Shown: one piece after another, positions 12,030 to 24,333 of the stretch | How positions within the stretch are numbered: position 1 is the first letter of the stretch | How the letters are laid out: the number at the start of each line of letters is the position of its first letter | Source of the DNA: Tubiluchus corallicola | Lineage: Eukaryota; Priapulida; Priapulimorpha; Priapulimorphida; Tubiluchidae | NCBI GenBank assembly: GCA_030141605.1 | Contig: JAQGDQ010000318.1 | Coordinates: 207,839-271,838 of the forward strand | Reading direction: 5' to 3' | DNA length: 64,000 nt | The notes under the pieces: generated by a model | What the model was told of the DNA's origin: nothing | The model's database searches: none | What the model saw: the letters and a program-made list of their open reading frames with translations, nothing else | Made by a program: the position numbers and the translations under genes

Positions 12030-14230
12030 ATTTATAGCAGCTTATAACGGGTTTACATAGCAGAGCTCTGATTCAACAGCGTGACGCTCAATATCACACA
12101 AGCTAGATCATTGGTTACTCAACAGTCACGTGATCTTACGATGTGTAACCACCTGTATTCGTTCCTGGTGGCGTGGAGCCACTGTAACGTTTTTGCTGCC
12201 TGTTGTTATCTTTAATACCGCCACAAAGGAGCCTATTTGTTTGTTTATTTGTTTGTTTGTTTGTTCATTAGCAGGACAAGGCAAAGATAATATTGTTGAA
12301 TAAATGTCCTTGAATTAAACTGTTAGAGGGGCGGATCTTTGGTAAAGGAATTTTGGGGCGGATCTAGATCCATTCTTCTATTTGCAAAACATGTTTGCTG
12401 GTAAAAAATTTACGTCTGCGTAGGTAATTTGGCAAACTGTGTATATAATTACAATAGCTTACATAATTACATTAATTTTCACTATTGTTTCGGTCAGACT
12501 TTATTGTTGTAAAATTGTTTTCCATCATGCAGACGAATCAGTGTTCTGCATGATTATAAATTGTACCAGGTGGTGCAAAAAATGTGCGGAAGTTTTGATC
12601 GCGATATTACGAGAAGAAAGTAAAGTAATCGCTTGAGACATTACCACATTAAAGCTTAAGACGTTTGTCTATAAATAGTAAAAATTTGAAGTCATTTCCT
12701 TAGCTTTGTTCAAAGATACAAACGTTTTAAAACAACAAATCAAAAAATCAATAACTTAAAAAAGTTTTGTGTCACTATCGTTTAAATTTACAGCGAATGC
12801 TCTACGTGACAATCATTTCCATTGTAAACTAAACGTTGCAACAGCTGAGAACAGTAAGAACTTTAGTTAGTTCATTTTGTCACGATTTTTGAACTAAAAA
12901 TAATTCCTTTTTTGACCAAGAACAAGGAATTGGAACACGTTCCTAAAACCGAGGAACTTTTGATACCGACATAAGTAAAACAATTGATTAAAGTCTATTT
13001 ATTCTTATGGTTAATGCTGCTTGCTGATTATTGTTGTTTATTGTGTGACATGTGAGGTAGCCACGATGGGCATGGCAAACTATCAAGACTTTATTTAATC
13101 AACTACACATTTAATTAATATCAAACACAACACGGTAAATATAAGAGGATAGTAATGCCAGCCCTCCGTCTTCAAGTCAGTTCCTAATCTCCTCCGAGGT
13201 GCGGGCCTCAAATCACTTGTCTAACTACCTAATGCGTCATGAGCTTCTGTGCATAAGGATTACATCATCAATCTTTATGTCTGAGTCAGCCGGTCGAACA
13301 TCAGCTGATCACGTGATGCCACACCTAACTAGGCTTCTATCCATGACGATAGTTTAATCTTGCATCGTCAAGCATTTAATCTTGATTTATTAATTTAATC
13401 ACCAATTTAATCAAAATCATTGTTTAACACAGCTTTCCTTTACTCATACAGACGAAAATAATTTCCTTGCAATAAACAATAAAATGTTATTTAGTAAACA
13501 TAAATAACCGGTAATTCTCTGGAGATTTCTAGGTAAACAATGTACTTCACTAAACCCCAATCTCCTCATAGACGTTCACTTGTTTGTTGTAATTCGGCCC
13601 GCATAGCAACCGGTCAGCCTCGGGGGAGACATTGTAATACTGAAAGGCAGCTGGTCTCTCCCTCCCCACCTGCAATAATGACAATAATTAGAAGAAATTA
13701 TGACGTAATAACAATTAACTATCACATCACGCTTAATAAAGGAGCTTTTCGAAATTATTGGAACAATTTGTATCTGTCAATCACATGACAGACGAAATTT
13801 TTGTACAGCTATTATACCTACAACCCATATATAAGGAGTGACCAGCTAAGTGCTTGCGGTGTGCTAGCTATTAACAGACCACATATGTGCTGCTCTTTTG
13901 TTTGGAACAAAGGAAAAAAGGTTGTTTGGAAAAGAGAAAGAAAGCGTAATAAGAGGACAACATTTCAAAATAAAATCAACAATTTTTCATGAGTTTCATA
14001 CAGTCGATTGAATGTGTCCAACCGACTGTTTCAAAAACCAAAATGAGAAGTGTAAATTTCCGAATTAAAAAGCAAAATGTAGTCTATGTAGACAATGAAC
14101 TTTCATCTATTTGCGGCGTACTAACTAATTGAAGCCAAAGCCATAACTATTTGTGGCGTGCTACTGATAAATGGCAAACACAGAATAGACGAAAGTGTTT
14201 CATATTTATAACTATTTTCAAGATGCAAAA
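12030..14230. other. Long stretch without a recognised gene
   Basis: It contains small TTTG runs (12240-12265) and several open frames under 85 codons without splice or homology support. A more GC-rich patch at 13150-13330 and another at 13560-13670 were inspected and not identified. Confidence 0.6.
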
Positions 14231-14235
14231 GTCTA

Positions 14236-14500
14236 AAAGAAAGAAGGGTACCCAAAGTAGGTTTCAGAAAACTCGCCTTGAAAAATTATATTACATTATG
14301 GAAATCTTTTGCGTATATCGTACTTGTGTTAAAAGGATTTTTTGTTTGTTTTCATTTTAAATCTCCCGCAATACTGTTCCGACGGCGCCATTACATGACG
14401 ACATATATGCACAATGTAAATCAGAGGAAGAAAAGTACATGTTAAATTATGTCCCAAAAAACTTTCCATGCAAATCTATGTTACTTAGCATTTTGCTTAC
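14236..14500 (+). repeat. Dispersed repeat family D, copy 2
   Basis: Homologous to 6110-6385 over its length, sharing CCGACGGCGCCATTACATGA and TTAAATTATGTCCCAAA. Confidence 0.8.
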
Positions 14501-14509
14501 CTGCTGGAA

Positions 14510-14705
14510 AGAGAGAGAGAGATGCAAGTGATGCAGATGAAGATGCTTTTCAATGCAAGTGAGGCGGAGAATGATAATGATACAGATGAAGATACTTTTC
14601 AATGCAAGTGATGCAGAAAATGATGATGATGCAGCTGAAGATGCTTTTTAATGCAAGTGATGCAGAGAATGATAATGATGCAGATGAAGATGCTTTTAAG
14701 TAATG
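14510..14705. repeat. GATGCAGATGAAGATGC minisatellite
   Basis: Three to four diverged copies of a unit of about 62 bp, with GATGCAGATGAAGATGC and TTTTCAATGCAAGTGA. Confidence 0.85.
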
Positions 14706-14880
14706 TAGGTGCTTCAAGTCCCCATCTAAAGGTAAAGAAATTGTGGAAAAGAAAATTCATACGATGTACAAAAATACTTTTTGTAATAATTTCAGCGATT
14801 AGCTAATTTACTAGAATACGAGGAGAGAGAGTGGGGGGAGAGAATGAGAGAGAAAAGCGTAAATGATCAAAGAAAAGAAA

Positions 14881-14883
<3 letters not shown>

Positions 14884-14963
<80 letters not shown>
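14884..14963. repeat. (GA)n microsatellite
   Basis: About 40 GA units, with impure GA-rich flanks to 15015. Confidence 0.98.
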
Positions 14964-14968
<5 letters not shown>

Positions 14969-15391
14969 AGAGCAGAGAGAGAGAGAGGAAAAAACGAGGG
15001 AAGGGAAGCAGAAACGAGAAAAAATGTGTGGTTCAAAATGTTACACCACCCTGCTTTCCTTTAATCTACTTTTTAAAATTAAAATGAAATAGACCTCGAG
15101 GAAAATATTTTTAAAAAATTAATTATGAGCACCACATCACGTTTAAGATAGGTACTCTTCATAAATTGAAAATTTTACTGGTGCCGTGACTAGTTAGTCA
15201 ATTTTTGCAAGCAACAACCTATTTGTAAAGAAACTCGGAGTAAGTGATTGTGGTGTGCTAGCTGTAACAGGTTATTTCAGAGGGGCAACAGATGCTGCAG
15301 AGGTTTATGAATATCCTTACTAATCATCTAATGTAAATTTTCTGTTAAGTGTGCTTAACTAAATTATTATTAGAACTATTTATTATTATTG

Positions 15392-15392
15392 T

Positions 15393-15472
<80 letters not shown>

Positions 15473-15485
15473 CAACAACAACAAA
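15392..15485. repeat. (TAA)n microsatellite ending in (CAA)n
   Basis: About 25 TAA units followed by five CAA units. Confidence 0.98.
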
Positions 15486-16177
15486 ATACTTTTTATTTTT
15501 TCAAATAAAAAGCTAATACAATTTATAATGTAGCGGGTCGCTTAAGAAAAGGATATTTTCTTGTTAAAAAGAATTTAAAGAAAAACTTCTGTAAAGCAAA
15601 CTTATAAAGGGTGTCGAGCGGAAAAACGTCCTCAACCTGGAACTGCCACGATCAACCCGTTTAGCCTTTCTGCAAATCCCTCTGTTTACAATTTAATCAA
15701 CAAAACTGGTGTTTTCAGGTATTTTGAAATTCAGAAATTAATTTTGCAAATCATTGCATGGATTATCTACAGTATTAAAATCAATAATCCTGTCAACAGG
15801 AGATAATGCATTGACTTCCGCACATGGTAAAACAATCATCGTCTGTGTGGGGTTGGGTAGTGTGTGGGGTGGGGAGAGTCAACTCTGAAGGCTCGAAATG
15901 GCAGGAGAAGGGTAGGATCTGAATTTAATAAATCTTCATAAAAGCTTTCAGTCAGTGAAATATACATTCATATCTCGCTTTGCTGGACAAAAGCGGGGAG
16001 ACGTCGGTCCGTGTTTTACGATGCTAAACAAACATGGTAGGCGCCGTGTGTTAGATTCACGATAACAGAATCAATCGTCTAATTGTCTCAGAAACGTCTA
16101 GTACGGGTCGCTCCCGTGCAATAGTACATAAAAACAGTCGACAATTGACTCAAAAGACTACGCATAATTGACTCTAT
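15486..16177. other. No gene recognised
   Basis: Single-copy-looking sequence. It contains a GGGTTGGGTAGTGTGTGGGG patch near 15850 and no supported coding segment. Confidence 0.55.
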
Positions 16178-16189
16178 ATTTTTCTACAC

Positions 16190-16612
16190 GGGATGCCCAC
16201 ACTGTATCTCGACACTAGGCGGAGGAGCTGCACAAGCAGGCAACGGCTAGAGGGCGGAGGAGATCAAGTGACCCAATGGCCATGTGTAGAGGAGTAAACC
16301 ATCCAAATCAGGAGTGGAGCCCCGAAGGCGGACCAGTGCAGCATGCTCACTGACTCCGGCAGCTCCTGCAGCCAACCTGGTGCCAAACGTATCACTCCGC
16401 TTTCCTTCGGATTACACCAGCGAGGAAGAGAGGGGGTTCCTGTTGTCTGGGCAACTCAGAATCTCCATACACCTTGCCCAGGCTTGCGCCCTGGAGACGT
16501 TAAAGGATCGCACTGCTCAGCCACAGTCGACGCTGCAGCTCCATCAATGTGATCAATAACTGACTCTCTTGGCGCACACTCCATTGTCTTCCGAGACAGA
16601 AGGATGCCAACC
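16190..16612 (-). mobile_element. SINE-like insertion with 12-bp target duplication
   Basis: The 423-bp, unusually GC-rich block is bracketed by perfect direct repeats ATTTTTCTACAC at 16178-16189 and 16613-16624, the mark of retroposition. Its two ends share GGATGCC. The strand is inferred from the more conserved-looking end (GGTTGGCATCCTTCTG on the minus strand). Open frames of 69-81 codons inside have no recognised product. The central part seems familiar as a repeat domain of other invertebrate genomes, but I cannot confirm that from memory. Confidence 0.7.
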
Positions 16613-17009
16613 ATTTTTCTACACAGAGATATACACGTGGTTACACTGACGCACGTGATGTAAACAAAGTGACCGCCAACTAGCGGTCAGCTCGCGAAAC
16701 AACGGACTGTTTGTGTCTTTAGTATGCGGGACTTTTAAAGGATCAGATTTTGTCCGATTTTTCTGATATCCGTAAAAGCGAGGCCCGGGAAACCGAGATA
16801 TGAGAGCACAGGGTGGAACATAACATTTTCCTAGGGGGTACAGACGCAAGGAGTGATATTGCAGGGTAGTTATCTATTTTAGTCTGAAAGTTTAGTGTAG
16901 AAGGTAAAAAGCCAAGAAATTCCATAGACATGGTGATGTAAAAAGCGCTAAAATACCTGCCGAATGTTGTGGGTTTCCTGGGTTGTGTTTTGTCATGTAT
17001 TTTAATGTT

Positions 17010-17640
17010 CATTTTTTCTGCTTAGTTATGTATTTTAATTTTCATTTTGTGTTTAGTTATGTATTTAAATGTTTATTTTGTGCTTACTTATGTATTATAA
17101 TGTTCATTTTGTGTTTACTTATGTATTATAATGTTTATTTTGTGTTTAGTCATGTATTTTAACGTTCATTTTTTGTGCTTAGTTATGTATTTTAATGTTC
17201 ATTTTGTGTTTAGTAATGTATTTTAATGTTCATTTTGTGTTTAGTTATGTGTTTAGATGTTTATTTTGTGTGTAGTTATGTATTTAAATGTTTATTTTGT
17301 GTTTAGTTATGTATTTAAATGTTTATTTTGTGTTTAGTTATGTATTTTAATGTTTATTTTGTGTTTAGTTATGTATTTAAATGTTCACTTTGTGTTTAGT
17401 TATGTATTTAAATGTTTATTTTGTGCTTACTTATGTATTATAATGGTCATTTTGTGTTTAATTATGTATTATAATGTTCATTTTGTGTTTTAGTCATGTA
17501 TTTTAACGTTCATTTTTTGTGCTTAGTTATGTATTTTAATGTTCATTTTGTGTTTAGTAATGTATTTTAATGTTCATTTTGTGTTTAGTTATGTGTTTAG
17601 ATGTTTATTTTGTGTGTAGTTAAATGTTCATTTTGCATTT
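17010..17640. repeat. 31-bp minisatellite
   Basis: About 20 copies of a unit reading TTTAGTTATGTATTTTAATG then TTCATTTTGTG. A longer block (about 290 bp) appears to be duplicated within the array (17085-17290 resembles 17430-17630). Confidence 0.95.
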
Positions 17641-18171
17641 TTTTGTTTTTCTTTTTTGCTTAGGGATTTTTTTTTATTTGTTGTCCTAATTTTTGTGATA
17701 AAGAATAACCTTCGTGTAATTGACAGTTAATGCTGCCATTTCATTTTGTGTCAATTAAACAATTATTGTCACTGGATCATCGCTGTCGTCATCGTCATGG
17801 TCATAGTCTTACCTTTGACTCCAAACTATCATAGTCTAAGTTGTTTTCTCCATCTGAAGATGCGCATGCGCTCTTGTGACGAGTAGTGGCCTTACATCCA
17901 AATGACAGCAACAGTTGCAAACACTGAAAGTGAAAAAGTACAACTAGTAGAAACGATAATAGCGATGATAATGATGACAACAATGACAACGGCAGCAACA
18001 TAATGGCGTTGATAACGGTAACGATGTTGAAAACAGTAACATTGGCAAAGGCAACGACAGCTGCAGTGAATTACCGTCACTGCCAAATTGCAGTTAGGAT
18101 GACCTTGACCTTTGATAAGTTGTCAGAGTGACCTTGACTTGTGAAAATCGACTTTAAAAAGAGCAGTTTTT

Positions 18172-18816
18172 GCTTAAAGGATGATTGTGTAAAGATTTCA
18201 GAATGAAAAATGCTCAAATTGAAAACTACAATAACTTATTTTAAATCAAAGTTTAGAATAAATAATAATTACCTCGTATACTCAAATTTTGTTAAACATT
18301 CAAAGCTACACGTGGCTCAGTGAATCTACTAAGATTCGCAATGGCGCCTTTTTGTCGCGAGCGCGTGGCCGACAAATAAAAGGCGGTACCGTGATAAGCA
18401 TGATCATGAACTGCAGTGTTAGTTTCTGACGTCATGTGATGTAGAGCCCATTTTCGTGACATCATGCATTTAAACAGTAACACTTACGCAAACGTGCTTG
18501 ACGCACAAGAGAAGATGTCTACCATTGCATAAACTGTGGTAAGTTTCTGACGTCATATGACGTAGAGCCCATTTCTGTGACAACACGCATTTTTAGGCAG
18601 TAACAGTTACGTGCAAGGGAAGATGACTGCCATTGCACAAACTGTGGTTAGTTTCTGACGTAAGCAATAGCTGTTAATTAACCGTTAATTAAATTTCTAA
18701 GCTAATTATTCAAATACCAGAAACAATTGCTAACTTTTATAGGCAAGAAAATGTATATTTTGTGCAATAAATTAAAATGAGATTAAACATAGACAATCGT
18801 CTCGTCTTCCTTAATA
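18172..18816 (+). mobile_element. MITE family A, near-complete copy
   Basis: It begins TTAAAGGATGATTGTGTAAA and ends near the reverse motif CGTCTTCCTTAA. It is about 645 bp and has an internal duplication of the GTTTCTGACGTCAT block (TGACGTCA at 18427-18434 and 18548-18555). No coding capacity. Confidence 0.78.
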
Positions 18817-18819
18817 CGT

Positions 18820-20050
18820 GTAGACCCTTATATAAGCCTGGAAGGTCAAACCGTCTGTGGTGTGTTAAATTTCTTGAAAAAATAAACGCCATGAGAATTA
18901 TACACATGTATTTCAGGTTAATTTCTTTAATGGAAGCTTCGGACATAAGCGCTTGTGGTGTATTGTGGTGTAAGTTAATGAAAACTCCTTATTAAATTTA
19001 GTTATGCATTTTATCCACTAGTCTCTGAGATATGAGGAATTTTCTAAATCGACTACCTCCCTGTGACCCTGACTTTTGGGGGTGGCACCCTTCGAGCTCC
19101 TCGTGACCATGACCTTTGACCCATCATTCACCCTTCAGTGACATTTGCGACAGTGTCCTTATGCACACCTTTGCATGAGCAACAACAAAAACTATTCGTG
19201 TTCAGGTTTTAGTAGTGATACTACTGCGCTGGTGAGTGATCCCAATTTCCACTTAGCAACGAAAGTCAAGCACTGTTAAACCTGTTAGTAAATGGACAGT
19301 GGACAGACGATTGCCAGAAACATAGCCCTAAGTGCCATAAACATCTGAACGTGGTTAAGAGAATTCCAAAGAGTCCCATCGTGCGAAAATATTTCCCATG
19401 GGAATTCCCATGGACAAGTCCGTGATCAATACGCAAATGGATTCTCCTCCTCATTGCACATTATGTGGGATTATTTTCATCAATGATTTCAAAAAATTAT
19501 CTACATTTTTACTAAATAGTGAGTTGGTGACCAGCTCACGTGGCGACATCTAGTAAACGAAGAAAACCTTACCGACCAAGAGTCTCCCATTGATTGTTCT
19601 GCAAAAACAATTAAACATCGAAATCAGCTCGAGATTATTTGAACCTAATTCATCTTATGCATTCAATTTTAATCACATTTTCTTCAACAATAATCTCAAC
19701 AGGGCTGAATCCAATCAAGACACATGTGAAACTACGAGAAACCTTCACTTCTGTCACTGTCACGCTTCCGAAAATAGCACCACCTTCCACACTTTCCGAA
19801 GTCACACTAATCCCAAGATCACCAGTTTTTTGGTATTTTTTCGTTTCAGTCAGCATTAAAGAAACTTAAACGTGCTGTAATAGCAAAGCTCGTGAAAGCA
19901 CATCATGAATCACCCAAATCACGAATCCATTTTCAGCTAGGATCGTGTTCTTCAGCTTGCTGTATTTACATAGAAATTATCCAATTTTGCCAAAACAACT
20001 AGGCGGTCTATCGGGGGGTCAGTGATCTCATCAAAGGAGCTGTAATTGTT
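18820..20050. other. No supported gene
   Basis: It includes a TGACCATGACCTTTGACCC patch at about 19100 that recalls 36905-37080. Frames at 19266-19454 and 19590-19869 lack splice or homology support. Confidence 0.55.
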
Positions 20051-20054
20051 CCGG

Positions 20055-20835
20055 CATCGGGGTTTTGTTTTTGTAAAACACGCGTGGAAGTTGTTAACGA
20101 TTCCATGGATACTGTTTCCTCCTGGTGACAGACACAGAGAACCATGTAGAGGGCCTTGGAGTATTCACCTGTTGGAATTCACAGACTCTGTGCACTGTAA
20201 GTTCACTAAAACAGGTAACAAAATTGTTCAAGATTCTAGAGACAATGCTGTCGTCTAGTGTCAGACACAGAGAAACATGTTGAGGGCCTTGGAGTAATAA
20301 CTGTAGGAATTCTTAGACTTCGTGGACTGTAAGTTCACTAAAGCAGGTTACAGAATTGTTCAAAACTCTAGAGACAATGCTGCCGTCTAGTGTCAGACAC
20401 AGAGAAACATGTTGAGGGCCTTGGAGTAATAACTGTAGGAATTCTCAGACTTCGTGGACTGTAAGTTCACTAAAGCATATTACAGAATTGTTAACGATTC
20501 CAGAGACAATGCTGCCCTCTATTGTCAGACACAGAGAACACATGTGGAGGACCTTGGAGTAATCATCATGTAGGAATTTTTAGACTTCGTGGATTGTAAG
20601 TTCACTAAAGCAGGTACAAAATTGTTCAAGACTCCAGAGACAATGCTGCCGTCTAGTGTCAGACACAGAGAAACATGTGGAGGGCCTTGGAGTAATCATC
20701 TGTAGGAATTCTCAAACTCTGTGCACTGTAAGTTCACTAAAGCAGGTTACAGAATTGTTAACGACTCCAGAGACAATGCTGCCCTCTACTGGACTCCAGA
20801 GACAATATTTCCTCCTAGTGTCAGACACATTAGCA
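20055..20835. repeat. 134-bp minisatellite
   Basis: About six copies of a unit with GACAATGCTGCC, GTGTCAGACACAGAGAAACA and GTAAGTTCACTAAAGCAGG. Confidence 0.95.
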
Positions 20836-20914
20836 TTACAATGAATGTAATTGCCTATTTAATGTATCATTATGACAGTTCCTAATGCTATTCAATATTG
20901 ACAATTTTACGTTT

Positions 20915-21525
20915 AAAGGAAGACAGGATGATTTTTCAGTTTCAAGTACGATAAAAAGTAAACATTTTAACATAATTAATACTGCAAAAGCGTTTCTGAT
21001 AATTAAATAATAGATTAAATACTTAATTAATAGCGGGCGACCCCAACTATTGATGCGTCACAAGCGAACATAATTTTCAACATCAAAGATATTGCACGAG
21101 CCTGTTGCACGTGTTTGGGAAAGCAAAAATTATAGTACACTGCTACTGTAAGATATTCAGTGCGCTGTACTAAAACTAAGCAAGTTTTAAGATAACAATT
21201 CAAATTTCAAATTCACCGCTGTGCTCACGTATGAGCTGTCGAACGTGGGTAGTTCGTCACTGACACATCTGAACTAAGTGGTACAACACTTGTTTTTTGT
21301 GCAAGGCGTTTCCGAAATGCAGGCGCTATTGCCCGTCTAACTAGCGAATGGCAAAATGCAAGTAAAAGAGAAGAAGAATTAGTGACGCGAACGTGAAATT
21401 GTGTTTGTGTGGTAATAATTCTTTCACGTGGGTCATTTTCAAAAAAAATTGTGTTTCCTTTCAATATTTTAACGAGCAGATTGTTTCTACCTACAGTCTA
21501 AGATTGGGTCCAGTTTTGATTTAAG
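20915..21525 (-). mobile_element. MITE family B copy
   Basis: Reverse-orientation copy of the element at 10490-11076. Its left end TTTAAAGGAAGACAGGATGA resembles the family A terminal repeat. Confidence 0.75.
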
Positions 21526-22023
21526 TAATTTGATTTGATCTGAGCCGCGGGACTAACTCGTGTAACTCTTGTCTGGGTCAGTTTAACCTTCGAGTTATTA
21601 TATACGCTGATAACATTACAGCACAGAAAGCTTCTATTGTGTGTGCTGTAACAGGTGCTGTAGTTGCACGTAATCGAATCACTTTTACTGTTGCCTTTGT
21701 AAACGATCAGAAATGTAAAAATAACTTCCTCGATTAGATATGAGTGGGTCAGACTGGGGGAGGGGGAAGGGGTAACTGTATCAGACAAAGAAGGGTTGGT
21801 TTAAAGCAACTGTTCATTTTGATTGAGTGCAGGTTGGTAACGAGGATGCTGTGGCCTGTGGGACATTTAGTGAAGGAAATAAAAGGGAAGGTGTAAAAGG
21901 GGAGTGGGGCGAAAGCAAGAAGAGGAACAAGGAAAGAGAAAAATTAGGAAAGAAGAAGAAAAGAAAAAGAATAAGACAGACAGCTTTGGAGGGAGGGAGC
22001 GAGAGTACAAGAAAAAGAGAGTG

Positions 22024-22062
<39 letters not shown>

Positions 22063-22736
22063 TAAGGCAAGTGAGAGAGAGAGAGAGAGCGAGAGAAAGA
22101 GAAAGAGCGGAAGAGAGAGAAAGAGCAAGTGAGAGAGAGAGAGAGAGAGAGAGAGAGTGAGAGAAAAAAGCGAGAGAGCGGGAGAGAGAGTGTGCGAGAG
22201 AGTAAGTGAATGAGTGAGAGAGAAAGATACAGAGAGAGAGAGGGAGAGAAAGAGAGTGAAAGAGAGAGCGAGAGAGAGAGAGAGAGAGAGAAAGAGAGCG
22301 GGGGAGAGAGAGCATGAGAGAGAGTGAATGAGTGAGAGAGAAAGATAGAGCGAAAGAGAGAGAGAGAGAGCGAGTGAGAGAGAGAGAGGAGAGAGTGAAT
22401 GAGTGAGAGAGAAACAGAGCGAGAGAGAGCGGGAGAGGGTGAGAAAGAGAGTGAATGAGTGAGAGAGAAAAATAGAGCGAGAGAGAGAAAGAGAGAGAGC
22501 GAGTGGCAGAGAGCGAGAGAGAGAGAGAGGAGAGAGTGACAGACAGAGAGAGAGGATAGAGTGAGAAGGAGAGAAATCATAGAGACCAGGCACCTAAAAA
22601 AACAGGAAGAAAGAAAGAAACACAGAAAGAAAAAGAGAGAAAGAAAGTGAGAGAAATAAGACAACTAGATAAAAACAGAAAACAGAAAAAAAGAAAGAAA
22701 GAAAGAAAGAAAAATAATGTAAGTAAGTACGTAAGT

Positions 22737-22782
<46 letters not shown>

Positions 22783-22990
22783 CAAAGAAACAAAGAAAGA
22801 AAGAGAGAGAAAGAGAGAGAGAAAGAAAAAGAATGAAAGAGAGAAAAAAAGAAAGAGGGAAGGAAATTGCCAGGAAGAAAGAAACAGAGATAGAGAGAAA
22901 ACGAAAAAGGAATGAAGGATAACAAGGAAATACACACGAAGAAATGAAAGAAGGAAAAAAGGTGGAGAAAAAGAAAAAAAGACGAGTAAA
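22024..22990. repeat. GA-rich and GAAA-rich low-complexity tract
   Basis: (GA)n with GAATGAGTGAGAGAGAAA motifs to about 22560, then (GAAA)n with GTAAG runs. A local duplication of about 75-130 bp around GTGAATGAGTGAGAGAGA is visible several times. The 259-residue and similar open frames here are compositional artefacts. Confidence 0.97.
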
Positions 22991-23032
22991 AAAACGGAAG
23001 AACAAATCAACGAATGTCTGAATGAAAATCAC

Positions 23033-23128
23033 CTTCAAATTTCCATGTTCGGCGGCTCCATGAAGGGGCGTTAAATTTTCATTGTTTGATTCGCATTTAG
23101 CACCTCTCCCCAACAACCACTGCAAGAC
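23033..23128 (-). CDS. ESPN: ESPN exon 5 (ankyrin repeats 7-8), last recognised exon
   Basis: The exon has 32 codons, phase 0: VLQWLLGRGAKCESNNENLT then PLHGAAEHGNLK. The acceptor is ttttgtag and the donor gtgatt. The intron that follows opens into a long GAAA/GA-rich tract. Confidence 0.9.
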
Positions 23129-24284
23129 CTACAAAACACCAAATTTGTACTTAAATCTTACATAAATTAGCATAAATTATCATTTAGAAACCTATTAATA
23201 ATTATTAAAACTTGTAATCCTAAGGTTAAATTACTTTACATTAATTAAGACACTCTGAGATTTAAAATTACAAATTACATTACTTTAAAACGACTTTACA
23301 TAACATTAATTAAATTAGGCTGAAGTTTAAATTACATTACATTTAAAATTTAATTTAAAATTGAAAAAATGCTACCGTTAAATGTACATATAAAAATGTT
23401 AAATGTTTTTAAATGTACATTAGTAGCTGTTTGGTCTATTTTATTGAAATGTCGTTATTATTTATTTTTAATTTTATTAATTTTGTTTTTTTATTCTTTA
23501 TTTCAGCTCGAAGACGGTACGCTCCATAAGTCATAAAAAGTAATTAATAATAAAGCTATTGTAAAACTACAGACGTAACACATAATACATTGACTGCCCA
23601 ACCTTGGATGTTAAAGTTATAACTACAGACGTAATACATAATACATTACATAATACATTGACTGCCCAACCTTAGATGTTAAAGTGATAACCCCAGACAT
23701 AACACATAAAACATTGACTGCCCAGCCTTAGATGTTAAAGGGAAAACTACAGACTCAACACATAATACATTGACTGCCCAGCCTTAGATGTTAAAGGGAA
23801 AACTACAGACTCAACACATAATACATTGACTGCCCAACCTTAGATGTTAAAGTGATAACCCCAGACATAACACATAAAACATTGACTGCCCAACGTTGCA
23901 TATTAAAGTGATAACTACAGACATAACACATAATACATTGACTGCCCAACCTTGCATATTAAAGTGAATTAAAATAAATATATATATATATAAATAAAAC
24001 TTTTGAAAATTGTATGAATACCTTATCTAAAATGAAAAAAGCCCACTTATGTACTGGATTTGGATATGGCATTCAAAAATTTTTCAAAAGTATTTTCTTA
24101 ACTTTTAGCTCAATTTTAATAATAACTTTCAGTGCTACGTTAACACCCAGCATTAAGTGTTTGTGGTGTGTTAGACCTGAATCACTACGACACAAAGATT
24201 TTCATTTATTTAACACTTAAACACATCAGGATTAATTAACTGAAATTTTTTACAAAATTGTCTTCGCATTTATATCTAATTTTA

Positions 24285-24333
<49 letters not shown>

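Noticed and set aside
16314-16559. 81- and 69-residue open frames in the GC-rich block
   Set aside because: They lie inside the SINE-like insertion and have no recognisable domain. Open length is expected from the GC content.
19975-20075. Minus-strand NYSSFDEITDPPIDRL as an ESPN C-terminal exon
   Set aside because: A plausible acidic linker, but it has no clear splice pair and no recognised homology.
22577-23032. Extension of ESPN exon 5 into the long Phe-Leu-Ser frame
   Set aside because: The frame beyond the GTGATT donor is translated GAAA-rich tract. The ankyrin similarity ends exactly at the donor.
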